In this document: positions 1-8,045 of the stretch, piece after piece
How positions within the stretch are numbered: position 1 is the stretch's first letter
Layout of the letters: each line of letters opens with the position of its first letter
Assembly (NCBI GenBank): GCA_020636435.1
Contig: JACJXX010000001.1
Location: 3,861,001 to 3,925,000 of the forward strand
Origin: Lewinellaceae bacterium
Lineage (GTDB): Bacteria > Bacteroidota > Bacteroidia > Chitinophagales > Saprospiraceae
Direction: 5' to 3'
Length of the DNA: 64,000 nucleotides
Position numbers and translations under genes: made by a program
The notes under the pieces: generated by a model
Told to the model about the DNA's origin: nothing
Databases searched by the model: none
Seen by the model: only the letters and a program-made list of their open reading frames with translations

Positions 1-1474
1 TCGAGGCAGGCAGCTCGCTCTGGTCGTACAACCGCCAGCTATCGAGGAAGGAGATGCCCGATATCCAATGGCCGCTGGATTTATCCCAGGGATAGAACCC
101 CTGGTCGCCGTTCTGGCGGCCGGCGAAATTCCACATGAAATAGCGCCAGTACATCCAGCCCAACTGATAGTTGAACATAAACTTGATGTTGTCGGCCTGG
201 TTGGGGCGGCCGGGCGGCAGGGGGGCATTGGGGTCGAGCCCCATCCAGCGTTTGTAAAGCGCCGGGCGGCCCTGGGTGTAATCTCCCATCCTGGGAAAGA
301 GCATTTTGTCTGCATCCCTGTAGACGTAGGATATCTTCTGGTCAACGATCTCGTAGTGGTCGCCGACCCGGCCATAGCGGTCCTGGGTCTCTGATTGTAC
401 CGGCCGGGCGTCGAAGTGCGGGCCCCGCAGCAGGGCGCGCTCTCCGTATTGCTCGCGGTTGAGGTACGGAATGAGCCGCATCGCGTCTCTGGGGTCGTTC
501 ATGTTGATGGGGGTGTCGGCATTGGCGCGAACGACGATTACGCCGATCGTAGAAAAGCCGATGACCACCAGCGTTGCCCCTACGATCAGTTGCTGCAACA
601 CCTGGTTGCGCTTCTGGTGGGCATATCGAATGCCGAAAAAGATAACGGCGCCAATGATCAGCAGGGTGGGTATCAACCCGGAATTGAAGGGCAGGCCCAA
701 ATTGTTGACCATGATCAGCTCCATGGCCGCCCAAAGCTTGGGGATACCGACGATCACCAGGGACTGAATGGCCACAATAGCGACACCGCCGGCGCCGGCG
801 GCCAGCAAAATACCTTTCCAGGTGTGGTTCTCGAATTTCTTATAGTAGTAAAAAAGCGCCAGGGCCGGAAAGGTCAGGATACTCAACAAGTGGACGCCGA
901 TCGACAAGCCGGCGGCATACACCGTGAACAGGAGCCAGCGGTCGGCCGATTGGGTGTCGGGCAGGCTGTACCATTTCATCATCGACCACAGGGTGAGCGT
1001 CGTGAAGAAGGTAGACATTGCATACACCTCGCCTTCAACCGCTGAAAACCATACGGAGGTGGCAAAAGCAGTGGACAAGCCGGCCACTATGCCGGCGCCG
1101 GCCAGCGCGATCGACTGTCCGCTATCCAGCTCCCCTTCCCGGCCAACCAGGGCCAGGCGGCTGAAGATGATGGTGACCCAGCAGATAAACGTGGCGGCAA
1201 AGGCCGTGCAAAGGCCGGACATCAGGTTGACCGCAAAGGCGATATCGGCGGGGTCGTCCGAGAATATTTGCGCCAGCCAGGCAAACATCCGGCCGACGAT
1301 CATAAATAAGGGGGCTCCCGGAGGGTGGACGACCTGCAGTTTGTAGGCGCCGAGAATAAATTCGCCACAATCCCAAAGGCTGCCCGTGCGCTCCGCTGAA
1401 AAAAAGTAGACCGTCATCGCGATGGCAAAAACCAGCCAGCCGGCAGCAGTATGTAGACGTTTCGTTGATCCCAT
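1..1474 (-). CDS. DUF2723 (GT117-like) multi-membrane protein, 3' part beyond left edge
   Basis: The reverse strand reads as one open frame of 491 codons from an ATG at 1474 to the left edge, so the C-terminus is missing. It begins with a short basic stretch and a membrane segment (about residues 10-26). WDCGEF (34-39) and HPPGAP (50-55) follow, a pairing typical of the Bacteroidota DUF2723 family, classed as glycosyltransferase family 117 with a protein-O-mannosyltransferase-like fold. Further hydrophobic helices alternate with soluble loops to about residue 330, and then a soluble part rich in Tyr, Trp and Asp begins. It probably acts in the inner membrane on a lipid-linked sugar, but the substrate cannot be read from sequence. 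No partner gene is visible on this side. Confidence 0.85.
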   Translation of the reverse strand, partial: MGSTKRLHTAAGWLVFAIAMTVYFFSAERTGSLWDCGEFILGAYKLQVVHPPGAPLFMIVGRMFAWLAQIFSDDPADIAFAVNLMSGLCTAFAATFICWVTIIFSRLALVGREGELDSGQSIALAGAGIVAGLSTAFATSVWFSAVEGEVYAMSTFFTTLTLWSMMKWYSLPDTQSADRWLLFTVYAAGLSIGVHLLSILTFPALALFYYYKKFENHTWKGILLAAGAGGVAIVAIQSLVIVGIPKLWAAMELIMVNNLGLPFNSGLIPTLLIIGAVIFFGIRYAHQKRNQVLQQLIVGATLVVIGFSTIGVIVVRANADTPINMNDPRDAMRLIPYLNREQYGERALLRGPHFDARPVQSETQDRYGRVGDHYEIVDQKISYVYRDADKMLFPRMGDYTQGRPALYKRWMGLDPNAPLPPGRPNQADNIKFMFNYQLGWMYWRYFMWNFAGRQNGDQGFYPWDKSSGHWISGISFLDSWRLYDQSELPAS

Positions 1475-1765
1475 TGAGTATTCCTGTTGTTTAATCTATC
1501 CCACACCACTACAAAGTGCTGTGTATCAATTGTACGGTGGGTTTCATTTTATGAACTGCAAAAGTAAAAAATTATTGCTACTGCCCGCAGGCCGCTCCGT
1601 TTTCTATTCTAATTTGTTTTAAAGATTGTACCTCTTTGACAAATTGTGCGGCCCGAAAAGGAAAAGATTGCAATAAAAACCTTATATCATTGTACATTGG
1701 CAGGGATAAAAAATAACTTCACCTGTTGAGGCCTGTAGATGTACTAATCAGAAAAACGATCCATT

Positions 1766-1954
1766 ATGTTACTCAAATGGTTATTTACCGGCGCCATCAT
1801 CTATGTATTGTACAAATATTTCTTTGGCCCCAATGCGCTGGGCAGCGGGAGGCAGGAACAGGACAAACGCCCCATCGAGCCCGAGCAGCCGCCCCGGAAA
1901 AAAACCGCAGCCGGGGAGGAAGAAGAATACATCGACTATGAAGAACTCGACTGA
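1766..1954 (+). CDS. Small membrane protein, DUF4834-like
   Basis: A 62-residue protein with one N-terminal membrane helix (about 4-20, ending KYFFG), a polar linker with Pro and Lys, and an acidic end EEEYIDYEELD. This layout matches the short Bacteroidota DUF4834-type proteins, whose function is unknown. It overlaps the next gene, the pseudouridine synthase, by 17 bases, so the two are probably cotranscribed and translationally coupled. The start is the first ATG of the frame. A longer reading in another frame across the same bases has no family resemblance and was discarded. Confidence 0.6.
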   Translation: MLLKWLFTGAIIYVLYKYFFGPNALGSGRQEQDKRPIEPEQPPRKKTAAGEEEEYIDYEELD

Positions 1955-2642
1955 CCTGCCGGAAGAATTCCCGATAGGGGGGCTGGCGCTCTATAAAAAC
2001 AACCAGCTCATTGCTTTCAATAAGCCGGCGGGCCTGCCCGTGCAGGAGGACAAGACGGGCGACAAAGCCCTGATCAACCTGGCGGAAATCTACTGTAAAT
2101 CGAAGCTTCACCTCATCCACCGGCTCGACCGGCCCGCCAGTGGGGTTACCCTGTTTGCCAAGACAACCGGTGCGCTGGCCAGCCTCAACGAGCAGTTTCG
2201 CGAACGGCAGGTCGAAAAAACCTACCTCGTGGCCGTGCACGAAAAACCGCCCAAAGAAGCCGATACGCTGGTCCACTTTTTGAAGAAGGAGGGGCGATCC
2301 AACCGCACCCGTGCCTTTGCCGAAGAGCAGCCCGGAAGCAAGAGGGCGGAGCTGTCGTATCGATACCTGGGCAGCACCGACCACTACCACCTGCTGGAGA
2401 TCAGGTTGCACACCGGCCGCCACCATCAGGTGCGGGCGCAGTTGGCGGCCATCGGCTGCCCCATCAAAGGGGATGTCAAATACGGCGCCCGGCGGGCCAA
2501 CCCCGGCCGCTCCATCCACCTGCACGCCTGGAAGCTGCGCTTCCGCCACCCCGTTTCCGGAGAATGGGAGGAAGTGGCGGCGCCCCTGCCGGAGGAAGAC
2601 CCGGTTTGGCAGGCGTTCCAGGAGGCCATAAAAAATGTTTAA
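1938..2642 (+). CDS. RluA-family pseudouridine synthase
   Basis: A 234-residue enzyme that isomerises uridine to pseudouridine in rRNA or tRNA. The catalytic motif HRLDRPASG lies at residues 61-69, with Asp64 as the expected nucleophile. The RluA-type elements IAFNKPAGLPV (25-35) and LHTGRHHQVRAQ in the second half are also present. There is no N-terminal S4 domain, as in the short RluA/TruC-like members. The frame is open further upstream, but the ATG at 1938 inside the end of the preceding gene is chosen because the upstream residues are a frame-shifted shadow of that gene. The exact target base cannot be assigned. Confidence 0.88.
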   Translation: MKNSTDLPEEFPIGGLALYKNNQLIAFNKPAGLPVQEDKTGDKALINLAEIYCKSKLHLIHRLDRPASGVTLFAKTTGALASLNEQFRERQVEKTYLVAVHEKPPKEADTLVHFLKKEGRSNRTRAFAEEQPGSKRAELSYRYLGSTDHYHLLEIRLHTGRHHQVRAQLAAIGCPIKGDVKYGARRANPGRSIHLHAWKLRFRHPVSGEWEEVAAPLPEEDPVWQAFQEAIKNV

Positions 2643-2783
2643 TTTCACGACAATGAAGGAGGAAGCGTTGACCAATAGCATCAACCGCCCGAAGGGTGTA
2701 GTATCGTTCTGTAGCCGTTCCGGCTAGAGGACAAGAATCCATAGCATCTTTTTCAACTATGCCTTGTGATTAAAATTAACCGA

Positions 2784-3410
2784 ATGGAAATCCTCCTCAA
2801 ATACTTCCCCCAGCTCACGGAGCAGCAGCAGCAACAGCTGGCGCAACTGGGCGCCTTATATAAAGAGTGGAACGAAAAGATCAATGTGATCTCCCGAAAG
2901 GATATCGACAACGTATACGATCACCACATTTTGCACAGCCTGGGCATAACCCGCCTGATCCACTTCGCTCCCGGCGCCGAAATCCTCGACCTGGGCACCG
3001 GCGGCGGCCTGCCCGGCATTCCGCTGGCCATCTTTTTCCCCAAAACGAAGTTTACCTTAATCGACGGCACCCGGAAAAAAATCCTGGTGGCGGAAGAGAT
3101 CATTGGCGCCCTGGAGCTCGCGAATGTAAAAGCCCGGCACATCCGGGCCGAGGAACTAAAGCAAAAATTCGACTTCGTCGTCTGCCGGGCCGTAGCCAGC
3201 CTCGACAAACTGGCGGCCTGGAGCTTTCCCCTCATCAAACGGCCGCAGCAGCACGCCCTGCCCAACGGCCTGATCACCCTCAAAGGCGGAGATGTCATGG
3301 CGGAGATCAAGGCCTTGCCGCGTGGTTCCTACACGGAGCGCTACGCGCTTTCCGACTTTTTTGAGGAAGCGTATTATCAGGAAAAGTACATCATCTATGT
3401 ACAACACTGA
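2784..3410 (+). CDS. rsmG: 16S rRNA (guanine-N7) methyltransferase RsmG
   Basis: A 208-residue class I SAM-dependent methyltransferase that makes m7G in the 530 loop of 16S rRNA. Motif I is DLGTGGGLPGIPLAI at 69-83, and WNEKINVISRKD (29-40) and VVCRAVASL are hallmark RsmG stretches. A GTG lies six codons upstream at 2766, but the ATG at 2784 gives the family's usual MEI.LKYFP start and is preferred. The gene stands alone, about 140 bases after the pseudouridine synthase. Length is normal for the family. Confidence 0.93.
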   Translation: MEILLKYFPQLTEQQQQQLAQLGALYKEWNEKINVISRKDIDNVYDHHILHSLGITRLIHFAPGAEILDLGTGGGLPGIPLAIFFPKTKFTLIDGTRKKILVAEEIIGALELANVKARHIRAEELKQKFDFVVCRAVASLDKLAAWSFPLIKRPQQHALPNGLITLKGGDVMAEIKALPRGSYTERYALSDFFEEAYYQEKYIIYVQH

Positions 3411-3452
3411 GGAATAATTGCCCGCTGGTTTCCCGATTCCTTGCCTTTTTTG

Positions 3453-3460
3453 TATTTTTG
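3453..3460 (+). promoter_or_regulatory. Bacteroidota-type -7 promoter element
   Basis: TATTTTTG is an exact match to the TAnnTTTG -7 consensus of Bacteroidota sigma-ABfr promoters, 36 bases before the start of the DUF3127 gene. A good -33 TTTG is not obvious upstream, so this is a partial match. Confidence 0.5.
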
Positions 3461-3496
3461 AAGGCCTTTTAAAATCACTGCCAAGAAACTAAGCTT

Positions 3497-3874
3497 ATGT
3501 CTTTTGAAGTAGAAGGAAAACTCCACAAAAAGTACGAGACCGAAAACAAGACGGACTCCTTTCAGGCCAGAGAATTTGTCATCCTGGTGGAAAGCGGGAA
3601 TTACCCCCAATACGTAAAGTTTCAGCTCGTCCAGGACCGCTGTGCCCTGCTCGACCCCTATGAGGAAGGGGAAGAAATAAAAGTACATTTCGACCTGAGA
3701 GGCCGGGAATGGCAAGGCAAATACTTTACGAACCTGAACGCCTGGCGCCTGGAAAAAGCAAGTGCCGCAGCAGCGCCGGAACCCCCGGCGGCCGACAGCA
3801 GCGGCGGTTTTTTCCCTTCCCCGGATAACGAACCCAGCGGAGGCGGGGCAGCCGATGACGACCTGCCGTTTTAA
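3497..3874 (+). CDS. DUF3127 protein with SSB-like acidic tail
   Basis: A 125-residue protein of the Bacteroidota DUF3127 family. Residues 1-90 form the conserved domain (MSFEVEGKL.., QAREFVILVE, QYVKFQLVQDRC, KYFTNLNAWRLE), which is expected to be OB-like. A Pro/Gly/Ser-rich linker leads to an acidic tip DDDLPF. That tip resembles the C-terminal peptide of single-stranded DNA-binding proteins, which recruits repair partners. A role in nucleic-acid metabolism is an inference from this tail and from the family. The gene is single and sits just downstream of the -7 element at 3453. Confidence 0.8.
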   Translation: MSFEVEGKLHKKYETENKTDSFQAREFVILVESGNYPQYVKFQLVQDRCALLDPYEEGEEIKVHFDLRGREWQGKYFTNLNAWRLEKASAAAAPEPPAADSSGGFFPSPDNEPSGGGAADDDLPF

Positions 3875-3914
3875 TTGCTGTAGGGCTGAAGGGTTCTCAT
3901 GGCGTTTTATTAGC

Positions 3915-4457
3915 ATGAAGATATTCAGTATTGCTTTGCTGGCCGCACTATGCTTTACCACCTCCCTGCATGCGCAGGCGCTGACGGGGGCCGCTACGCG
4001 CTGGAACGACAGCTTTTCGGAGTGGGTCATCTATTCGGCCGACGGCGAAGGCGAACTGCGCCTCCGCTGGCCGTCGCAGGACGACTGGACCGAGTGGCAG
4101 TACCGGCTCGATGAATCCACCGGGACGCTAAAGCTCAAATGGCGCGGCGACCTCAACGAATGGGAAGCCCGGGGCGACAACCAGATCGCCACCGCCCGCA
4201 CCGTCTGGCGCGACAATTTCCGGGAGTGGCGCATCACCGACGGCAAGCACACCCTCACCCTTCGCAGCCGCTACGGCAACACCTGGGATGAATGGACGGC
4301 GCGCACCAGCTCCGCCGGCCATTTCGAAATGTACACCGGCTTCGAAGGCGACCCCCGGGATTGGGTGATCGTCGACGAACTGGACGAATCCGTTCCCCTG
4401 GTGATGAAATTATTGATGACGCACGTCGTGCTTTTCCAGAGCTCGCCCAAGCAGTGA
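3915..4457 (+). CDS. Secreted Trp-rich repeat protein, function unknown
   Basis: 180 residues. The ATG at 3915 gives a clear signal peptide (MKIFSIALLAALCFTTSLHA, cleavage near AQA), so the product is exported. The mature part contains about four repeats of roughly 30 residues built on W-D-x-F-x-E-W followed by short charged beta strands, which suggests a small beta-rich repeat domain. I do not recognise the family. An upstream extension of the frame overlaps the DUF3127 gene and lacks a signal peptide, so it is not used. Confidence 0.72.
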   Translation: MKIFSIALLAALCFTTSLHAQALTGAATRWNDSFSEWVIYSADGEGELRLRWPSQDDWTEWQYRLDESTGTLKLKWRGDLNEWEARGDNQIATARTVWRDNFREWRITDGKHTLTLRSRYGNTWDEWTARTSSAGHFEMYTGFEGDPRDWVIVDELDESVPLVMKLLMTHVVLFQSSPKQ

Positions 4458-4620
4458 GGTGGCGCATTCCCGCCTTATTTAATGCGCGAGGCACTAGCGT
4501 GTTGAGTCAGCCTGTATTTGTATTGCCAGAATTTCCGCAGTTTTGTGTCAGTAGCCTGCCGTCAGCTGACAACTTCGAGTTGTCTGCTGACTTTTCCCAC
4601 ACAGATAAGTTTTCGTAAAT

Positions 4621-4947
4621 CTATTCATACTCCACCTTTGCCTCCTCCTTCCGATAAAAAACCTTGCCCACTCTTCTGATATGATCCACCAAGTCCGGAT
4701 TATCGATATGATCAAAGACGGATAGGTCAATCTTGTAGGGCAGCAGCAGATCATCCAGTTCGGTTTCTATTCGGAACAGCGTTTTGAGGTTTAGGGCGGG
4801 CCCCAGCAAGGTAAGGTCGATATCGGAATTGTAACGATGCCGCCCCATCGCTCGTGATCCATACAGGATGGCCTGCTCCACCTGAGGATAGCGGCGAAAT
4901 ACTTCATTAATCTTGTGAAGAACCTCATCTGTAAGCCCGAATCTCAT
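4621..4947 (-). CDS. MntA-like minimal nucleotidyltransferase (type VII antitoxin type)
   Basis: A 108-residue protein of the NTP_transf_2 superfamily. GSRAMGRHRYNSDID fits the MntA signature GSx10DxD exactly and provides the metal-binding aspartates. In studied HepT/MntA pairs this enzyme AMPylates the HEPN toxin on a Tyr and silences it. Here the gene follows the HEPN gene with a TAATG one-base overlap, in the order HEPN then nucleotidyltransferase. It may equally be an uncharacterised HI0073-type pair, but a partner role is well supported by the motif and the coupling. Confidence 0.85.
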   Translation of the reverse strand: MRFGLTDEVLHKINEVFRRYPQVEQAILYGSRAMGRHRYNSDIDLTLLGPALNLKTLFRIETELDDLLLPYKIDLSVFDHIDNPDLVDHIRRVGKVFYRKEEAKVEYE

Positions 4948-5366
4948 TATTCTTCATTTTTAGCCTGTTGTTCAAGTTCTTTTTCCAAATCCAGGAAGCA
5001 GGGCAGAAAATCTGCAATGATTTTTGCAAAGATTTCATTGGCCGTATCCTCGTTGTAGGTATGCGAGGTAAGATTGCGGCTTTTTATCATTTCCATCCAC
5101 TTCTCCCCCTCCTTTATAAGGCCTGCTGCAAATGCTTCCCGGGTTGCATCTCTGGAACCGAAAATGGTACTGGAAACACCTTGGTAGGTAAGGAAATCTT
5201 TCAAAGTGTTCCACGCCAGTTCATGGGTATATTCAAACCGCTGGATCACGCCCTCTTTTTCCAGGCCGGACATTTTTTCCACCTCCATGCCGCCTGCTTC
5301 CGCCAGTTTGCTTAGCGCCTTTCTGTAGTTGGAGAACCGTTGCTGCCAGCGGATGTCTTTTTTCAT
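4947..5366 (-). CDS. HepT/HI0074-like HEPN protein (putative RNase toxin)
   Basis: A 139-residue all-helical protein of the nucleotidyltransferase substrate-binding HI0074/HepT family. The HEPN active-site motif RNLTSHTY matches Rx4HxY, including the Tyr that MntA-type partners AMPylate. WNTLKDFL and SRDATREAFAAGLI are also typical of this family. The start is set at the ATG at 5366 (MKKDIRWQQ), because the frame upstream of it has no family similarity and overlaps the divergent neighbour. Together with the next gene it forms a type VII toxin-antitoxin candidate. The pair lies between housekeeping genes and the retroelement. Confidence 0.85.
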   Translation of the reverse strand: MKKDIRWQQRFSNYRKALSKLAEAGGMEVEKMSGLEKEGVIQRFEYTHELAWNTLKDFLTYQGVSSTIFGSRDATREAFAAGLIKEGEKWMEMIKSRNLTSHTYNEDTANEIFAKIIADFLPCFLDLEKELEQQAKNEE

Positions 5367-5576
5367 CAATTCAGGTTTGCCTAAAACTACAAAATATAGA
5401 ACCAATTTACAATGTAAGAAGTTACTTGCTTCATGTTGGGGACACAGGTGGACTTTACGCTTTGGGCCATACCCCCCCCGGCCTCGAAACATATTCTTAG
5501 CCACCTGATGAAGGTTTCCCACCATTTTTCGGCAAATATTCCCCAATTTTGCCGAAGCACACAAAACCCCGGCAGC

Positions 5577-6416
5577 ATGAAAAAGATATCGGAAGCCATC
5601 GCCGCAAAGTTTAGAAGGGCGCGCCTCTTCAACCTGGAAGACATACAGGCCGTCCGGGAGGACGGCACGGAACTTAAGCATCTGGTGCGCAAGATTTATT
5701 CCAGCCGGGATTATAATTTAGACAATAAATTGTACCTCATCGCCCAGAACATGGTCTCCATTTTCGGGGATGAACTGTCGGAATTTCGAATCGCCAATCC
5801 GTACTTTGACGTCATGGACGAATTGGAGGAAGAATATATGCCTGATGGGCCGCCATTCAGCCCTTTGACCCGGTCGTACTTCAGCTATTGGCAAAGCTTC
5901 GACTATCCCTTCGGCAAGGCAAGGGAAACCCTTGGCTCGATTTTCTATGACCTTGCGAAAAACTCGAAGCTCGACAAGAGAGTGGTTGACGCTACCGCCG
6001 CTCTGAACGCTTCGCGCATGGGCCTCTACGAGGTGCTCGAAACGAAAGGCGGCGTCATCAGCCTTAGGGAGTTGCTAACAAATGCGCCCTTCCGCAGCAC
6101 CTGCCTCGCCGGATACCCGGGCAAACCCGGAGACCTGGTGTTCGCTCGGATCGCTCCCGGCCTATCCGAGCCAGGAGGGCCTTCCCTCATTATGACTACG
6201 CCTTATATCATCCTGAATTCCAAAGCGGAAGACTGGCTGGCCTTTTTCCGCCGGCAGGGCGTCGACAAAGCCGGGCTGCACGGCTTCTTCAAGTACGGCC
6301 CGACCGAAAAGTACTGGCATGACTATATCATGGACGGCTATGTTAAATTTACATCGGATAGGGTGTATCTCACCGGCATTCCCGATGTGCCGGGGAGCTT
6401 GCCGCATGCGGAGTAG
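5577..6416 (+). CDS. Hypothetical protein, unrecognised family
   Basis: A 279-residue soluble protein from the ATG at 5577 (MKKISEAIAAKFRR); the frame upstream of it lacks coding character. No signal peptide or membrane helix is visible. The N-terminal 60 residues are charged and helical, the centre has aromatic stretches (YFSYWQSFDYPFG), and the C-terminal third is mixed alpha/beta with IIMTTPYIIL-like strands. It is divergent from the HEPN pair and sits beside the DGR. I do not recognise it; a role linked to either neighbour is possible but unsupported. Confidence 0.6.
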   Translation: MKKISEAIAAKFRRARLFNLEDIQAVREDGTELKHLVRKIYSSRDYNLDNKLYLIAQNMVSIFGDELSEFRIANPYFDVMDELEEEYMPDGPPFSPLTRSYFSYWQSFDYPFGKARETLGSIFYDLAKNSKLDKRVVDATAALNASRMGLYEVLETKGGVISLRELLTNAPFRSTCLAGYPGKPGDLVFARIAPGLSEPGGPSLIMTTPYIILNSKAEDWLAFFRRQGVDKAGLHGFFKYGPTEKYWHDYIMDGYVKFTSDRVYLTGIPDVPGSLPHAE

Positions 6417-6461
6417 GAGTATGCCTTACTTTCCTCATTCCTAAAAGAAAAAAGGGTTCAC

Positions 6462-6510
6462 CCTGTGGAATAAAATTTCCAAAGAAATTTGGACGTAGGT
6501 ATTCCACAGG
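6462..6510. repeat. Long nested inverted repeat downstream of the DGR
   Basis: An 11-base arm (CCTGTGGAATA, 6462-6472) pairs with its perfect complement at 6500-6510. A second stem, CCAAA/TTTGG (6479-6483 with 6488-6492), lies between them. A weaker stem AGCCTT/AAGGCT follows at 6524-6529 with 6546-6551. They sit beyond the reverse transcriptase and template repeat on the minus strand, so they may end or stabilise the template transcript. There is no clear T-run. Confidence 0.5.
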
Positions 6511-6603
6511 ATAAAAGTGTATCAGCCTTCGCTATCACCTTCGCCAAGGCTACAGTGATCAAAGAAAGCTACGGCTGACGGAAAAAGGGACAAAGGGCTA
6601 CGG

Positions 6604-6673
6604 GCTACGGGCGCCGGGCAACCCGGAAACCTATGTTGTTATACAGATTGATAGGATTGAACCTGTTGCGGAA
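6604..6673 (-). repeat. VR-like remnant (second variable repeat)
   Basis: Bases 6613-6673 align without gaps to the 3' half of the TR with five differences, all A to T on the coding strand. The homology to the real VR continues past the end of the TR through the stop codon (TAG at 6605-6607), as expected for the end of a target gene rather than of a template. Beyond 6673 the similarity ends abruptly. It is best read as the 3' stub of a former or second FGE-type target. Confidence 0.75.
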
Positions 6674-6858
6674 AACGTGGGAAGCAAGGCAGAAAATCTG
6701 TAATCCAACATATCGGCCGGGAGCCACCTTCCCTTTCGGTACCAGCCGCTCCCGAGCCTCGATGTGTTTGCCCTCACGGGCGGGATAAAACCTCGCGCTT
6801 ACCTTTGCACGCTCGTACCGGTTATTGGCGGCACAACTCTGGCAAAAGGCCGGTAAGG

Positions 6859-6973
6859 GCCGGGCAACCCGGAAACCTATGTTGTTATTCTGATTGATAG
6901 GATTGTTCCTGTTGCGGTAGACGGAACGGCATTCTATTGCATTGCCGTTCCAGGACCCGCCACGAACCACCCG
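6859..6973 (-). repeat. DGR template repeat (TR)
   Basis: 115 bases that align to the VR at 8463-8577 without gaps, 99 identical by hand count. The coding strand has 29 adenines; 16 are changed in the VR and no other base is. Most TR codons at variable sites are AAC, AAT or ATA, the usual adenine-loaded codons. The last 20 bases are almost free of A and invariant, ending GGGTTGCCCGGC, like an initiation-of-mutagenic-homing sequence. The upper part of the TR lies inside the 3' end of the reverse transcriptase gene. Confidence 0.95.
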
Positions 6974-8045
6974 GGTGCTTAAACAGGTTTACCCCATGCC
7001 TCCGAAGATACCAAAATATCTGATATTCCAAGCGCCTGGCCTGACCAAAACGGATATGCCCCAGCCAACTGTTCAAGGCCAGCTCCAGGCTGTCGGGCGA
7101 TAGTTGGCCGGCCTTGCGTAGCTGGAGCTTCTTCCGGAGGAAACGCCGGTACCGCCGGGTGTTCTGCTTCAGCACCTGCCGGTAGTGGGGGTACACCCGA
7201 AAGCCCAGAAAGGGAACGCCATGTTCCACCGGATAGATCTGGGTTTTATCCGGATGCACCAGCAGGCGCAGCCCGGCCAGGTAAGTGGAGACGTCCTCTT
7301 TCCATGCTTTCAGTTGTGCTTTTTCCTGCCCGAAGAGCACGAAATCATCAACAAATCTAATATACCCCGGAACCCGAAGCTCTTCCTTCACGAAATGGTC
7401 AAAACGGTTCAGGTAGATGTTGCCCCACCATTGGCTCGTTAGGTTGCCGATAGGCAGGCCGTGGCGGCGCTGATGAGGGGTGAACAGATCGTCGCCGGGA
7501 AAATACACGAGGTGTTCTTCCTGAGGGTTGGAATTGTCAATAATAGTGTCGATCAGCCAGAGGGTGTCCGGGCAGGTGATCTTCCAGCGGAGCTCCTGCT
7601 TGAGGAGGGCGTGGTCGATGCTGGGAAAGAATTTCCGGATATCGCATTTGAGCACGTAGGGGTAGCGCCGGGCATAGTGCTGATAGCGCTGAATGGCCGC
7701 ATGCGTGCCCTTCCCTTTGCGGTTGGCGTAGCTGTCATAGATAAAAGTGCGCTCGAAGATCGGGGCGGTGACGTTGCACAAAGCATGGTGTACCACCCGG
7801 TCGCGATATGGGGCAGCGCTGATCATCCGCTCTTTGGGGACAGAGATTATAAACGAATGGTATACGCCCGGGCGGTAGGTTTTGCTTTGAAGCTCCTGTT
7901 GAAGCTGAAACAAGTTGCGCTCCAGTTGAAAGTCGAACTGCGCTACATTGACCTGAAAACGCTTGCCCTTGCGGGCATTCCGGGCAGCCAGCAAAAGATT
8001 GTCAAATGACGTAATTTGTGGATAAAGATTACCAAACGTTTTCAT
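6885..8045 (-). CDS. DGR reverse transcriptase
   Basis: 386 residues from the ATG at 8045 (MKTFGNLYPQ). Motifs in order: KCDIRKFFPSI (133-143, catalytic Asp), LPIGNLTSQ (197-205, the [IVL]GxxxSQ form specific to DGR enzymes) and FVDD (231-234, the YxDD box), followed by the thumb region. It copies the TR RNA into cDNA with errors at adenines, working with Avd. The final 29 or so codons run into the TR in a different frame from the target, so the enzyme's C-terminal tail is encoded by template sequence. Its start codon abuts that of avd on the other strand. Confidence 0.95.
   Translation of the reverse strand: MKTFGNLYPQITSFDNLLLAARNARKGKRFQVNVAQFDFQLERNLFQLQQELQSKTYRPGVYHSFIISVPKERMISAAPYRDRVVHHALCNVTAPIFERTFIYDSYANRKGKGTHAAIQRYQHYARRYPYVLKCDIRKFFPSIDHALLKQELRWKITCPDTLWLIDTIIDNSNPQEEHLVYFPGDDLFTPHQRRHGLPIGNLTSQWWGNIYLNRFDHFVKEELRVPGYIRFVDDFVLFGQEKAQLKAWKEDVSTYLAGLRLLVHPDKTQIYPVEHGVPFLGFRVYPHYRQVLKQNTRRYRRFLRKKLQLRKAGQLSPDSLELALNSWLGHIRFGQARRLEYQIFWYLRRHGVNLFKHPGGSWRVLERQCNRMPFRLPQQEQSYQSE

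Noticed and set aside
395..1045. Long plus-strand reading frame opposite the DUF2723 gene
   Set aside because: Composition is that of an antisense shadow (His, Gln, Gly, Asp-rich, no family), while the minus strand reads a clear membrane protein.
6605..6970. Minus-strand frame of 121 codons joining the TR and the VR-like stub
   Set aside because: It is the TR read in the FGE frame running on into the remnant. There is no proper start, and its first part is the template itself, so it is not called as a gene.
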